Assembly (NCBI RefSeq): GCF_011398355.1
Contig: NZ_AP021889.1
Coordinates: forward strand, 868,001 to 932,000
Direction of reading: 5' to 3'
Source: Thiosulfatimonas sediminis
Lineage (GTDB): Bacteria > Pseudomonadota > Gammaproteobacteria > Thiomicrospirales > Thiomicrospiraceae
DNA length: 64,000 nucleotides
How positions within the stretch are numbered: the first letter of the stretch is position 1; each line of letters starts with the position of its first letter. The position numbers were made by a program, and so were the translations under genes. This document shows, piece after piece, positions 37,107-45,896 of the stretch. The notes under the pieces are model-generated. The model searched no databases, was not told where the DNA came from, and was given only the letters and a program-made list of their open reading frames with translations.

Positions 37107-38774
37107 ATGATTTCAATGGGCTCAACATCACCTGCCACACCACTATGCGCCTCGTCTGACGCCACAGACCTGGCTCAGGAAAATGCGCTGCTACGTGAAC
37201 AGTTAGCCTTGCAGGCAGAAACCATCGCTAAGCTCGAACACCAGCTCGACTGGTTCAAAAAACAACTGTTCGGTCCCAAGTCAGAAAAGCAGGTGTTTGA
37301 CCTGCCCCAGCAGGCCAGTCTGTTCCAGAGTGAACAGGCAATGCGACCGGACACATCAGTGGATGAACCCAAACGCACCATTCAGGCCTATCAGCGCGGC
37401 ACAGGCAAAAAACAGCGTGACGACGATTGTCTCAACGACACCGGTCTGCGCTTCAGCGCCGATGTGCCCGTGGAAGTCATCGAACAGCAACCGCCAGAAC
37501 TCAGTGGTCCCGATGCGGACCTGTACGATATCATTGCCATCAAAACCACTTATCGTCTGGCGCAGCGCGCCTCAAGCTATGTGGTACTCAAGTTTGAGCG
37601 CCCGGTGATCCGTCGCAAGGGCTGCAACCCAAAATTGATCACAACGCCCGCACCGTTGAACGTGCTCGACAACTCTCTGGCTGACGTCAGTCTGCTCGCC
37701 GGAGTGTTGGTCGACAAATTCCAATTCCATCTGCCCCTGTATCGACAGCATCAACGGCTTATGCAGGCTGGCATTACCGTCAGTCGCAGCACCCTGACCA
37801 ATCTGGTCAAGCGGTCCATTGATCTACTCAAACCGATTGTCGATGCCCAGACAGACAATGTGTTGCGCTCGCGAGTACTGGCCATGGATGAGACCCCAAT
37901 CAAAGCCGGTCATCAGGGCCGGACAGGCTCACAAAAGGGTAAAATGAAATCCGGCTGGTTCTGGCCGCTGTATGGTGATGCTGACGAAGTGGTGTTTACC
38001 TATGCCAGCTCCCGAGGGCGGTTGCACATAGAAACCGTTCTCAAGGACCAATTTAATGGCACCCTGCTCAGTGATGGGTATTCGGCCTATGCGCGCTACG
38101 TTGAGACACAACAGGGTGTTACGCATGCTCAATGCTGGGTGCATGCACGCCGCTACTTTATTGACGCACAAAAAGCGCACCCTGAACGAGCGACCGATGC
38201 CTTGCAGCAGATCGCACAGATCTACCGGAATGAAGAAGTCATTCAGACACAGGGCCTGACAGACGAGAAAAAACGTCAGTACCGATTGGATCACTCAAAG
38301 CCAGTGGTCGATCACTTCTTCACATGGTGTGAGGAGCAACTCGATAACCCACAACTGGTTCCCAGTGATCCGCTGACCAAAGCGCTGAACTATGTGCTGG
38401 GTCGTACAGCGAGTCTGAAAGTGTTTTTAAAAGATCCGCAAGTGCAACCGGACACCAATCACCTGGAACGGGCCTTGCGGCCCATTCCAATGGGTAGGAA
38501 AAACTGGATGTTCTGCTGGACAGAACTGGGGGCCGAGCACCTGGGTCTGATTCAAAGCCTGATCAGCACCTGCAAGTTACATGAGGTTAACCCCTACACT
38601 TACCTGGTGGATGTATTGCAACGCATTGGCCGACACCCGGCCAAAGACGTTGTGGATTTAACACCGCGCGTCTGGAAAACTCGGTTCGCTGATGCCCCTC
38701 TGCGTGCACTGATTGATCCACGCCACCCGTACCGTCAAAACACAGCGACAGAGGTTTACGCTCATGCGCATTGA
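37107..38774 (+). CDS. tnpC: IS66 transposase TnpC (element G)
   Basis: The 555-residue DDE transposase has a coiled N-terminus (ALLREQLALQAETIAKLEHQL), then FKKQLFGPKSEK, the zinc-binding-like RKGCNPKL region, and catalytic MDETPIKAG, LSDGYSAYARY, QCWVHARRYF and NHLERALRPIPMGRKNWMF. It is longer than the 507-residue TnpC of copies A and D, with a different C-terminus (YLVDVLQRIGRHPAKDV). Confidence 0.95.
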   Translation: MISMGSTSPATPLCASSDATDLAQENALLREQLALQAETIAKLEHQLDWFKKQLFGPKSEKQVFDLPQQASLFQSEQAMRPDTSVDEPKRTIQAYQRGTGKKQRDDDCLNDTGLRFSADVPVEVIEQQPPELSGPDADLYDIIAIKTTYRLAQRASSYVVLKFERPVIRRKGCNPKLITTPAPLNVLDNSLADVSLLAGVLVDKFQFHLPLYRQHQRLMQAGITVSRSTLTNLVKRSIDLLKPIVDAQTDNVLRSRVLAMDETPIKAGHQGRTGSQKGKMKSGWFWPLYGDADEVVFTYASSRGRLHIETVLKDQFNGTLLSDGYSAYARYVETQQGVTHAQCWVHARRYFIDAQKAHPERATDALQQIAQIYRNEEVIQTQGLTDEKKRQYRLDHSKPVVDHFFTWCEEQLDNPQLVPSDPLTKALNYVLGRTASLKVFLKDPQVQPDTNHLERALRPIPMGRKNWMFCWTELGAEHLGLIQSLISTCKLHEVNPYTYLVDVLQRIGRHPAKDVVDLTPRVWKTRFADAPLRALIDPRHPYRQNTATEVYAHAH

Positions 38775-39033
38775 AGACATGACATTGGATCAGTTAATGG
38801 AACTGAACACGCTTATCTGCCAGCGCATTGACCAGTTGCAGGAGCGTGAAACCATGGAAGCGCTGATGCAATTGCGATTGGGGATGAAAGTGACGTTTGA
38901 GGGTCGCTATGGACAAGTGTTTGGCATCGTCACAAAAATCAATCGAAAGACGGTGATCGTACTGGATGAAGATGGTGCCAAACAATACAAGGTTGCACCG
39001 GTATTATTACGCCCACTTCATGAGGCAAGCTGA
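38764..39033 (+). CDS. Small protein encoded by element G (unknown)
   Basis: The 89-residue protein starts at ATG 38764, overlapping the end of tnpC by 11 bases. It has an N-terminal helix (LDQLMELNTLICQRIDQLQERE) and a small beta domain with LGMKVTFEGRYGQVFGIVTKINRKTVIVLDEDG, which resembles KOW/SH3-like nucleic-acid-binding barrels. Similar short genes are known after tnpC in some IS66 elements, without a proven role. It may modulate transposition, but that is inference. Confidence 0.75.
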   Translation: MRIEDMTLDQLMELNTLICQRIDQLQERETMEALMQLRLGMKVTFEGRYGQVFGIVTKINRKTVIVLDEDGAKQYKVAPVLLRPLHEAS

Positions 39034-39130
39034 TTCAACCACGTCTTGGAATGAACGCTTACGTTAAAGAGGCGTTTCAAAGCCTTGGCGTGTGTTTGAT
39101 GTCCTTTCATGTGATCAAGGGCCTAAGTGC

Positions 39131-40375
39131 TTAGAAGCTGAATTGATAATTCATTTGAACTAAAAAAACAGACCAATGTTTATTGCGCGTACTTGGGTCA
39201 TAGTCTTTGTGAATTGGGATGAGTGCATCGCCTTCACGTAAGTCGTATTGGCCGGTTACATTTAAATCGGCGTTAAAGTGCCAGCGTAGAGCGGCGGTCG
39301 CGACTTTGCTGTAACTACGTAGAGAGGTTTCGCCGTTATCTTTATTGGCCAAATAGTAAGAATAACGTAGCCAAGTTTCCATTTGGTTTAATGGTAGCCA
39401 TTGCCATTGCGCGTAGTAGGCTTCGCCGTAAGTTTTACGGGTGGTTTTTTGATCATTGACGACTGTTGAAGTTGTATTTCCTATGTCACTGTATTCCACC
39501 ATGAATGAATGTTTCGGTAACTGGTAGCGTATCGAGAAAAGGTGGATGTCGCTTTTGTAATTGATTTCGTTCAAGGTATCGATACCATTGTTCGCATTTG
39601 GGAACTGGATAGGGCTAAGTAGGGTCACTTCTGGATGAATTTGGAGATAGCTGTAATTGAATTGGAAATTTGAAGAAACCGGTTCGAAAAATGCATTTAT
39701 ACCCAATTTATCAAAATTTTTGATTTCAATTTGGTCAATCGTTCGACCTAAATAAAAGCGTTCACTGGCATCGCTACTGGTTTTATGCTGACCGAAATAG
39801 GCATCAAGTGACAAGCTTCCAACGGCTAGTTGATGGCTTGAATAGAGGTTTGCCCCATCGGTTGAGATCATGAAATCGCGTAAGCCTTCATAATAAATGG
39901 CATCCGGCAATAATGCGCCTGGTCGTGCAGACGGAAGGTCGCGTGAGTCGTTATAAAATCCATAAGGTGTTTTTACACGACCAAATCGTAAGCCAGCGCG
40001 ATTTAAACCTTGGTTGTAGAAGCCATAATCGGCTAATAGATAGTCTACTTTTGGTGTGGCAGGGATGGTGTCGCCTAATTTTTGCGATAAGACTTGGCCG
40101 CTTAGACGCCACTTCGGCGAAATAATGTAATTCATGTTTAGGCCGATTTCACGGAAATCAAAAGAGCCCTGTTCAGAATCATTTGTTAAAAATGCATTTT
40201 CGTCTGAGAAAACTAAGCCTTGGGTGATGAAGCCATTGAAATATGGATTGGATAACGCTGGCGCCGAGTACAGCAGTTGCGCAGAGATAAATAATGCGAT
40301 GCTGCTTCGCACTAGAAAATAGGTGTGCTGCAGGGGAGTAACAGACTTCTTAATCATAGAGGTATTCATAATCAT
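39131..40375 (-). CDS. Outer-membrane beta-barrel porin-like protein
   Basis: The 414-residue protein has an N-terminal signal region (hydrophobic FLVRSSIALFISAQLL with a cleavage site near PALSN). Alternating amphipathic strands fill the rest and it ends in phenylalanine (VQMNYQFSF), the C-terminal signature recognised by the BAM complex. Strand-like segments such as RLSGQVLSQKLGD, AGLRFGRVKTPYGFYND and AYYAQWQWLPL are typical of trimeric porins. Its start is directly adjacent to the stop of the binding-protein-like gene (TAAATG), so the two are co-transcribed. Substrate is unknown. A start at Met3 (40369) is equally possible. Confidence 0.82.
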   Translation of the reverse strand: MIMNTSMIKKSVTPLQHTYFLVRSSIALFISAQLLYSAPALSNPYFNGFITQGLVFSDENAFLTNDSEQGSFDFREIGLNMNYIISPKWRLSGQVLSQKLGDTIPATPKVDYLLADYGFYNQGLNRAGLRFGRVKTPYGFYNDSRDLPSARPGALLPDAIYYEGLRDFMISTDGANLYSSHQLAVGSLSLDAYFGQHKTSSDASERFYLGRTIDQIEIKNFDKLGINAFFEPVSSNFQFNYSYLQIHPEVTLLSPIQFPNANNGIDTLNEINYKSDIHLFSIRYQLPKHSFMVEYSDIGNTTSTVVNDQKTTRKTYGEAYYAQWQWLPLNQMETWLRYSYYLANKDNGETSLRSYSKVATAALRWHFNADLNVTGQYDLREGDALIPIHKDYDPSTRNKHWSVFLVQMNYQFSF

Positions 40376-40855
40376 TTACTTAGCCTGAAGTTGAGGTAAA
40401 TTATCTTTGGAAATATATCCAATTGAACCGGCCGTTTTACGAACTGTTTTTATCATCTCGACTTCGTTTTTTAATTCCAAAGGCGCAACGCCTCGCCCAC
40501 TGAAAATCAGTCGATTCCAAATACGCTGCATCTCGAAAACATTAGAATGCAGAATCTCTTCAACAAACTGTTTGTGCGTTTTACTTTGGTTTGGCAATGT
40601 AAAAATTTTTATTGGTTGACCATCCGGCCAAGATTGGACTTTTGCGCTAAAAATTTTATCGAGTAAATCTTCGCTGTAGGCTTTCTGATATTTGTATTCG
40701 ACAATATTACCGTTTGGATAGTGAACAATGACCGCAGTGTGAGGTTCACTCTTAGCGAGTGACAAAGGGGTAAATGTGATACAGCCTGATACCAAAGCGA
40801 TGATTATAAAGTGCTTTTGGATACTTTTTAATGGATACCTGTAAAGTAATCTCAT
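40376..40855 (-). CDS. Small exported phosphate-binding-protein-like (PstS-like) protein
   Basis: The 159-residue protein has an N-terminal export signal (FIIIALVSGCITF); VSGC could be a lipobox or part of an ordinary signal ending near SLAKS. The mature part contains IWNRLIFSGRGVAPLELKNEVEM and KTAGSIGYI. These two motifs are seen in PstS-type phosphate-binding folds and in short PstS-like proteins found beside porins and hybrid kinases. It is only about half the size of a true PstS, so it may be a ligand-sensing or accessory domain. It precedes the porin gene without a gap. Confidence 0.72.
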   Translation of the reverse strand: MRLLYRYPLKSIQKHFIIIALVSGCITFTPLSLAKSEPHTAVIVHYPNGNIVEYKYQKAYSEDLLDKIFSAKVQSWPDGQPIKIFTLPNQSKTHKQFVEEILHSNVFEMQRIWNRLIFSGRGVAPLELKNEVEMIKTVRKTAGSIGYISKDNLPQLQAK

Positions 40856-40973
40856 CTTTTATTTCTCATTTTCTAAGGCTTATGATTTTCGGCCATATGG
40901 TTAAGGGGTAGAAAAGTAGGGGGCAACTTTGATACTTCTATGTAAAATCAATGGGTAAAAAATACTTAAAGCT

Positions 40974-41002
40974 ATTGTCCTAAATAAATACAGATGTGTC
41001 AA
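40974..41002 (-). promoter_or_regulatory. sigma70-type promoter of the PstS-like/porin pair
   Basis: On the minus strand TTGACA (41002-40997) and GACAAT (40979-40974) are separated by exactly 17 bases, with the upstream context ATACGTAAAA. The transcription start would be about 115 bases before the gene. The same arrangement, including the surrounding bases, lies before the large hybrid kinase at 50521-50549. Confidence 0.7.
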
Positions 41003-41160
41003 TTTTACGTATTTTCTTAAGGTTCACTTGTTTATGTTAAACGATCTAGAAGCCGCTGAATATCGTGAAATTCAAAGGGCGGTCTAGGAGTGTACGGACG
41101 TTGTAAGCGTTAAATCAAGTATTAAATTTGTAAGCGACAATTTACCCACGCCCTAGTTTT

Positions 41161-42684
41161 CTAGGATGCGGTGTGATTCCACGGCAGAAGTGCTTCGAAC
41201 TGCTCGAGGGTGTCGCAGTTGGGCAGGTCTCGGAAGAGATCGGTGAGATAAGCTTGGGGTTCGAGTCCGTTGGCTTTGGCGGTTTCAATCAAGCTGTACA
41301 GCATCGCACTGGCTTTGGCGCCTTTAACCGATTGGCTAAAGAGCCAGTTCTTGCGCCCGATCGCGAAGGGACGAATGGCATTCTCAACCGGGTTGTTGTC
41401 GATATTCAATCGCCCATTCGTGGTGAAGATTTGAAGCTTTTCCCAGTTTTTTGCCAGATAGCTCAAGGCCTCACCGAGTTTGCTTTTGGGCACGGTGCTG
41501 TTGAGGCTTTTATCCAACCACGTTTTGAGCTGTTCTAAAACCCGCCGGCTTTCGGTTTGCCGGATCTCGAGTCGTTTATTTGGTGGTTGGTCTTTGATGT
41601 GTTGTTCAATTTGATAGAGCTTTTGAATGAGATTGAGTGCCATGTCCGCCTTGCCGGTTTTATTCTTAGGCAGTACTTTTTTGGCATCCATAAACTTACG
41701 TCTGGCATGGGCCCAACAACCTAGATGGGTAATCTGTTCCGTTGCACCGATTTTGTGATAACCCGCATAGTCATCGGTTTGTAGGAAGCCTTTAAACTCA
41801 GGTAATAAATTCATCGCGGTTTGTGTGGTGCGATCCGGTGCATAGTCGAATAACACCACTGGGTGTTTTTGATCGCCCGTCTTGCGTACCCACATGTAAC
41901 TGTGGCTCTCTGCGGTTTTCCCCACCTCATTCAACACTTGCACACGCGTTTCATCCATATGCACATAGCCACTGTCGAGCAGAGAATCTTGCAGTAGGTT
42001 GTACAGTGGCTGACAGAGTTGGGCCCCCTTGATCATCCAGTTGGCCATCGTTTGGCGTGACAGTTCGACCTCTAAACGTTCAAAGGCTTTTTCTTGACGA
42101 TACAGCGGTACGCCATCTTGGTATTTCGCGGTGGCAATGTAGGCAAGTAACCCAGGGCCGGCGATGCTTTTGGGAATCGGTTGTTTGGGCATGGACGCTA
42201 ACTTAAGCGAACCCTCACACCCTGGGCAGGCGTATTTTTTACGCACTAACTGACGAACAATGATTTTGGCAGGAATAATTTCTAATTGCTCAGAGACTTC
42301 TTCACCGATCTCTTTGAACTCTGAGCCACAGTCACATTTCTCACCGGCCGGTAAGCAATGTTCAACGCGTTGACGGGGAAGATTCTTTGGTAAGGGTTTA
42401 CGACCGGCGTTGGATTTTGCTTTGGGTGAGGCACTCGAAGATTCATCACTCGATGCTCTCAAAGACGAATTGTCCTCGACTTCGGGTTCATTAAACAGTT
42501 CCGCTTGATCGGGGTGTTTTTCACTGCTTTTATAGAATTGACGAACCTTAAAGAACCTGACCAATTCAGACAGACGACTGACTTCTTTGGCAAGCGTATC
42601 TATGTGCAGGTCTTTTTGTAAAACCAAGGCTTTTAAGGCATCGATATCATCGGGTAAATCGTGAGCAGTAAGGCGTTTCTTCAT
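41161..42684 (-). CDS. tnpC: IS66 transposase TnpC (copy D)
   Basis: The 507-residue frame is intact, beginning MKKRLTAHDLPDDIDALKAL. All DDE motifs match copies A and B. Small differences from A cluster in the N-terminal coiled coil (LHIDTLAKEVSRLSELVRFF). Confidence 0.94.
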   Translation of the reverse strand: MKKRLTAHDLPDDIDALKALVLQKDLHIDTLAKEVSRLSELVRFFKVRQFYKSSEKHPDQAELFNEPEVEDNSSLRASSDESSSASPKAKSNAGRKPLPKNLPRQRVEHCLPAGEKCDCGSEFKEIGEEVSEQLEIIPAKIIVRQLVRKKYACPGCEGSLKLASMPKQPIPKSIAGPGLLAYIATAKYQDGVPLYRQEKAFERLEVELSRQTMANWMIKGAQLCQPLYNLLQDSLLDSGYVHMDETRVQVLNEVGKTAESHSYMWVRKTGDQKHPVVLFDYAPDRTTQTAMNLLPEFKGFLQTDDYAGYHKIGATEQITHLGCWAHARRKFMDAKKVLPKNKTGKADMALNLIQKLYQIEQHIKDQPPNKRLEIRQTESRRVLEQLKTWLDKSLNSTVPKSKLGEALSYLAKNWEKLQIFTTNGRLNIDNNPVENAIRPFAIGRKNWLFSQSVKGAKASAMLYSLIETAKANGLEPQAYLTDLFRDLPNCDTLEQFEALLPWNHTAS

Positions 42685-42704
42685 GGGCGGGTAAGATACC
42701 CGAA

Positions 42705-43033
42705 TTAGCCCACGTTGTCATAGAAAAGTGCTTCATGCGGCTGTTGAAAAATATCCAAGCCATCGAGTAACTGATTAAGCTGTTTGCCTGTGACCGACAC
42801 CGCCTCTTGATCGACGACTGGCGCTAACCATTTGAACTTGTGTTTCTCTAATCGCTTGTACCAGAGCACAAAACCATTGCGTTCCCAATAGAGCAGCTTG
42901 ACCTTATCGCGAGAACGGTTGCAAAACACAAACAGTGCGCCACTCATGGGAGAATGTCCCAGCTCAGCTTCCACAATGGCCGCCAGTCCATTAATGGATT
43001 TACGCATATCCACCGGATCCCGATAGACAAAGA
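42705..43033 (-). pseudogene. tnpB: IS66 tnpB of copy D, split by copy E
   Basis: The bulk of tnpB lies here; its first 12 codons (MLRPSFDAHVFV) are at 45418-45383 on the far side of copy E. Removing E and one GACAAAGA repeat restores a 118-codon gene exactly. In the present sequence the frame instead begins inside the E terminus (MWVNWRLL). Confidence 0.92.
43026..43033. repeat. Target duplication GACAAAGA flanking copy E
   Basis: GACAAAGA at 43026-43033 is repeated at 45383-45390, immediately after the other end of copy E. Confidence 0.95.
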
Positions 43034-43113
43034 GTAAGCGCCAATTTACCCACATCTAAAATTCTTGGATAAAGTTCGTTATTCTTCTATGTGTTTTCAA
43101 TCACAGGTGAATT

Positions 43114-43416
43114 TTGATGAGCAAACACGAACTTTGGGTGCAGCGGATTGCCGATTGGCAAGCCAGTGGCCTTTCACAACGGGCATTTTGCCAGCAGCAA
43201 GGCTTGGCGATTTCAACCTTTTATACTTGGCGACGTAGGCTTCGAAACTTAAGCCAAGCACCCATCAAAGAATCTTCTGCCTTTTTGCCGATGGTGATTC
43301 ACGATCAGCCTGAACCGTGCTCAACCAGCATTGCAGTCAAGGCAAAAGGATTGGCATTTGAGTGTTCCGTGGTGCAATTAGCGCAATTGATTACCGAGTT
43401 GAATCGTCATGCTTAG
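43114..43416 (+). CDS. tnpA: IS66 TnpA (copy E)
   Basis: The 100-residue intact Orf1 is identical in its visible motifs to copy A. Confidence 0.92.
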   Translation: MMSKHELWVQRIADWQASGLSQRAFCQQQGLAISTFYTWRRRLRNLSQAPIKESSAFLPMVIHDQPEPCSTSIAVKAKGLAFECSVVQLAQLITELNRHA

Positions 43417-43765
43417 ACCAAGCTTTGATGCACACGTCTTTGTCTATCGTGATTCCGTGGATATGCGTAAATCCATTAATGGACTGGCGGCCATTGTGGA
43501 AGCTGAGCTGGGACATTCTCCCATGAGTGGCGCACTGTTTGTGTTTTGCAACCGTTCTCGCGATAAGGTCAAACTCCTCTACTGGGAACGCAATGGTTTT
43601 GTGCTCTGGTACAAGCGATTAGAGAAACACAAGTTCAAATGGTTAGCACCAGTCGTCGATCAAGAAGCGGTGTCGGTCACAGGCAAACAGCTTAATCAGT
43701 TACTCGATGGCTTGGATATTTTTCAACAGCCGCATCAATCACTTTTCTATGACAACGTGGGCTAA
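43409..43765 (+). CDS. tnpB: IS66 TnpB (copy E)
   Basis: The 118-residue intact Orf2 overlaps tnpA by eight bases and has the APVVDQEAVS version of the variable patch. Confidence 0.92.
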   Translation: MLRPSFDAHVFVYRDSVDMRKSINGLAAIVEAELGHSPMSGALFVFCNRSRDKVKLLYWERNGFVLWYKRLEKHKFKWLAPVVDQEAVSVTGKQLNQLLDGLDIFQQPHQSLFYDNVG

Positions 43766-43785
43766 TTCGGGTATCTTACCCGCCC

Positions 43786-45351
43786 ATGAAAACACCTCTG
43801 ACTGCTCACGATTTACCCGATGATATCGAGGCCTTAAAGGCGTTGGTCGTGCAGTCTCAATCAGATATCCTTCATCAAGCAAGTCAACTTGCTCAAAAAG
43901 ACCAGCACATAGATACGCTTGCCAAAGAAGTCAGTCGTCTGTCTGAATTAGTCATGTTCTTTAAGGTTCGTCAATTCTATAAAAGCAGTGAAAAACACCC
44001 CGATCAAGCGGAACTGTTTAATGAGCCTGAAGTCGAGGACAATTCGTCTTTGAGAGCGTCGAGTGATGAATCCTCGAGTGCCTCACCCAAAGCAAAATCC
44101 AACGCCGGTCGTAAACCCTTACCAAAGAATCTTCCCCGTCAACGCGTTGAACATTGCTTACCGGCCGGTGAGAAATGTGACTGTGGCTCAGAGTTCAAAG
44201 AGATCGGTGAAGAAGTCTCTGAGCAATTAGAAATTATTCCTGCCAAAATCATTGTTCGTCAGTTAGTGCGTAAAAAATACGCCTGCCCAGGGTGTGAGGG
44301 TTCGCTTAAGTTAGCGTCCATGCCCAAACAACCGATTCCCAAAAGCATCGCCGGCCCTGGGTTACTTGCCTACATTGCCACCGCGAAATACCAAGATGGC
44401 GTACCGCTGTATCGTCAAGAAAAAGCCTTTGAACGTTTAGAGGTCGAACTGTCACGCCAAACGATGGCCAACTGGATGATCAAGGGGGCCCAACTCTGTC
44501 AGCCACTGTACAACCTACTGCAAGATTCTCTGCTCGACAGTGGCTATGTGCATATGGATGAAACGCGTGTGCAAGTGTTGAATGAGGTGGGGAAAACCGC
44601 AGAGAGCCACAGTTACATGTGGGTACGCAAGACGGGCGATCAAAAACACCCAGTGGTGTTATTCGACTATGCACCGGATCGCACCACACAAACCGCGATG
44701 AATTTATTACCTGAGTTTAAAGGCTTCCTACAAACCGATGACTATGCGGGTTATCACAAAATCGGTGTAACCGAACAGATTACCCATCTAGGTTGTTGGG
44801 CCCATGCCAGACGTAAGTTTATGGATGCCAAAAAAGTACTGCCTAAGAATAAAACCGGCAAGGCGGACATGGCACTCAATCTCATTCAAAAGCTCTATCA
44901 AATTGAACAACACATCAAAGACCAACCACCAAATAAACGACTTGAGATCCGGCAAACCGAAAGCCTGCGGGTTTTAGAACAGCTCAAAACGTGGTTGGAT
45001 AAAAGCCTCAACAGCACCGTGCCCAAAAGCAAACTCGGTGAGGCCTTGAGCTATCTGGCAAAAAACTGGGAAAAGCTTCAAATCTTCACCACGAATGGGC
45101 GATTGAATATCGACAATAATCCAGTCGAGAATGCCATTCGTCCCTTCGCGATCGGGCGCAAGAACTGGCTCTTTAGCCAATCGGTTAAAGGCGCCAAAGC
45201 CAGTGCGATGCTGTACAGCTTGATTGAAACCGCCAAAGCCAACGGACTCGAACCCCAAGCTTATCTCACCGATCTCTTCCGAGACCTGCCCAACTGCGAC
45301 ACCCTCGAGCAGTTCGAAGCACTTCTGCCGTGGAATCACACCGCATCCTAG
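43786..45351 (+). CDS. tnpC: IS66 transposase TnpC, long variant (copy E)
   Basis: The 521-residue variant of TnpC carries 14 extra residues in the N-terminal coiled coil (around VVQSQSDILHQASQLAQ). That is two heptads, so the coiled-coil phase would be kept. All catalytic motifs are present. It may be the ancestral form or a duplication product. Confidence 0.94.
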   Translation: MKTPLTAHDLPDDIEALKALVVQSQSDILHQASQLAQKDQHIDTLAKEVSRLSELVMFFKVRQFYKSSEKHPDQAELFNEPEVEDNSSLRASSDESSSASPKAKSNAGRKPLPKNLPRQRVEHCLPAGEKCDCGSEFKEIGEEVSEQLEIIPAKIIVRQLVRKKYACPGCEGSLKLASMPKQPIPKSIAGPGLLAYIATAKYQDGVPLYRQEKAFERLEVELSRQTMANWMIKGAQLCQPLYNLLQDSLLDSGYVHMDETRVQVLNEVGKTAESHSYMWVRKTGDQKHPVVLFDYAPDRTTQTAMNLLPEFKGFLQTDDYAGYHKIGVTEQITHLGCWAHARRKFMDAKKVLPKNKTGKADMALNLIQKLYQIEQHIKDQPPNKRLEIRQTESLRVLEQLKTWLDKSLNSTVPKSKLGEALSYLAKNWEKLQIFTTNGRLNIDNNPVENAIRPFAIGRKNWLFSQSVKGAKASAMLYSLIETAKANGLEPQAYLTDLFRDLPNCDTLEQFEALLPWNHTAS

Positions 45352-45410
45352 AAAACTAGGGCGTGGGTAAATTGTCGCTTACGACAAAGACGTGTGCATC
45401 AAAGCTTGGT

Positions 45411-45713
45411 CTAAGCATGACGATTCAACTCGGTGATTAATTGCGCTAATTGCACCACGGAACACTCAAATACCAATCCTTTTGCCTTGACTGCAATGCT
45501 GGTTGAGCACGGTTCAGGCTGATCGTGAATCACCATCGGCAAAAAGGCAGAAGATTCTTTGATGGGTTCTTGGCTTAAGTTTCGAAGCCTACGTCGCCAA
45601 GTATAAAAGGTTGAAATCGCCAAGCCTTGCTGCTGGCAAAATGCCCGTTGTGAAAGACCACTGGCTTGCCAATCGGCAATCCGCTGCACCCAAAGTTCGT
45701 GTTTGCTCATCAA
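45411..45713 (-). CDS. tnpA: IS66 TnpA (copy D)
   Basis: The 100-residue intact Orf1 of copy D now lies beyond copy E and is separated from the rest of its element. Confidence 0.92.
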   Translation of the reverse strand: MMSKHELWVQRIADWQASGLSQRAFCQQQGLAISTFYTWRRRLRNLSQEPIKESSAFLPMVIHDQPEPCSTSIAVKAKGLVFECSVVQLAQLITELNRHA

Positions 45714-45855
45714 AATTCTCCTGTGATTGAAAACACATAGAAGAATAACGAACTTTATTCAGGAATTTTAGATGTGGGTAAATTGGCGCTTACTTAAATT
45801 TTGGGTAAATACGGGGTTTAATCCGTTGTGTTTTACGCAGTGCCTCTCTTGAATG

Positions 45856-45890
45856 CACGATTGCTCAAATAAGGTATTTGAGCAATCGTG
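45856..45890 (-). terminator. Long hairpin after the hybrid kinase gene
   Basis: A near-perfect 15-bp stem CACGATTGCTCAAAT / ATTTGAGCAATCGTG with a 5-base loop lies directly beyond the kinase stop. There is no T run on the minus strand, so it may be an mRNA-stabilising or weak termination structure, or a protein-binding palindrome. Confidence 0.6.
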
Positions 45891-45896
45891 TCTTAT

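Larger units (their letters stand above)
36355..39062 (+). mobile_element. Distinct IS66-family element G (2708 bp) with fourth gene
   Basis: The terminal inverted repeats start GTAAGCGTTCATTCCA at both ends (36355 inward; 39062 inward on the other strand). The flanks are perfect 8-bp duplications GTTAAAGA at 36347-36354 and 39063-39070. It encodes TnpA (98 aa), TnpB (114 aa), TnpC (555 aa) and a small 89-aa protein after tnpC. Codon use is richer in G+C than the surroundings, and the proteins are only distantly related to copies A-E, so it is an independent arrival. It is intact and recently inserted. Confidence 0.95.
43034..45382 (+). mobile_element. IS66-family element, copy E (2349 bp), nested in copy D
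   Basis: The ends GTAAGCGCCAATTTACCC (43034) and GGGTAAATTGTCGCTTAC (45382) and the 8-bp duplication GACAAAGA define a clean insertion into tnpB of copy D, in opposite orientation. It is 42 bp longer than A and D, which equals a 14-codon insertion in tnpC. Confidence 0.96.
41130..45793 (-). mobile_element. IS66-family element, copy D, split by nested copy E
   Basis: The termini are GTAAGCGACAATTTACCC (41130) and GGGTAAATTGGCGCTTAC (45793). Flanks TTAAATTT at 41122-41129 and 45794-45801 are a perfect 8-bp target duplication, so this insertion has not been rearranged. Without copy E (43034-45382) and one GACAAAGA repeat it is 2307 bp, the same as copy A. It inserted between the hybrid kinase gene and the PstS-like gene. 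Confidence 0.96.

Noticed and set aside
41823-42032. Open frames antisense to tnpC, tnpB, mutS and alaS
   Set aside because: They recur in every IS66 copy or mirror conserved coding strands and have no start signals. They are frame shadows.
45856-45890. CRISPR or other regularly spaced repeat array
   Set aside because: It is a single hairpin; no repeat-spacer pattern occurs anywhere in the window.
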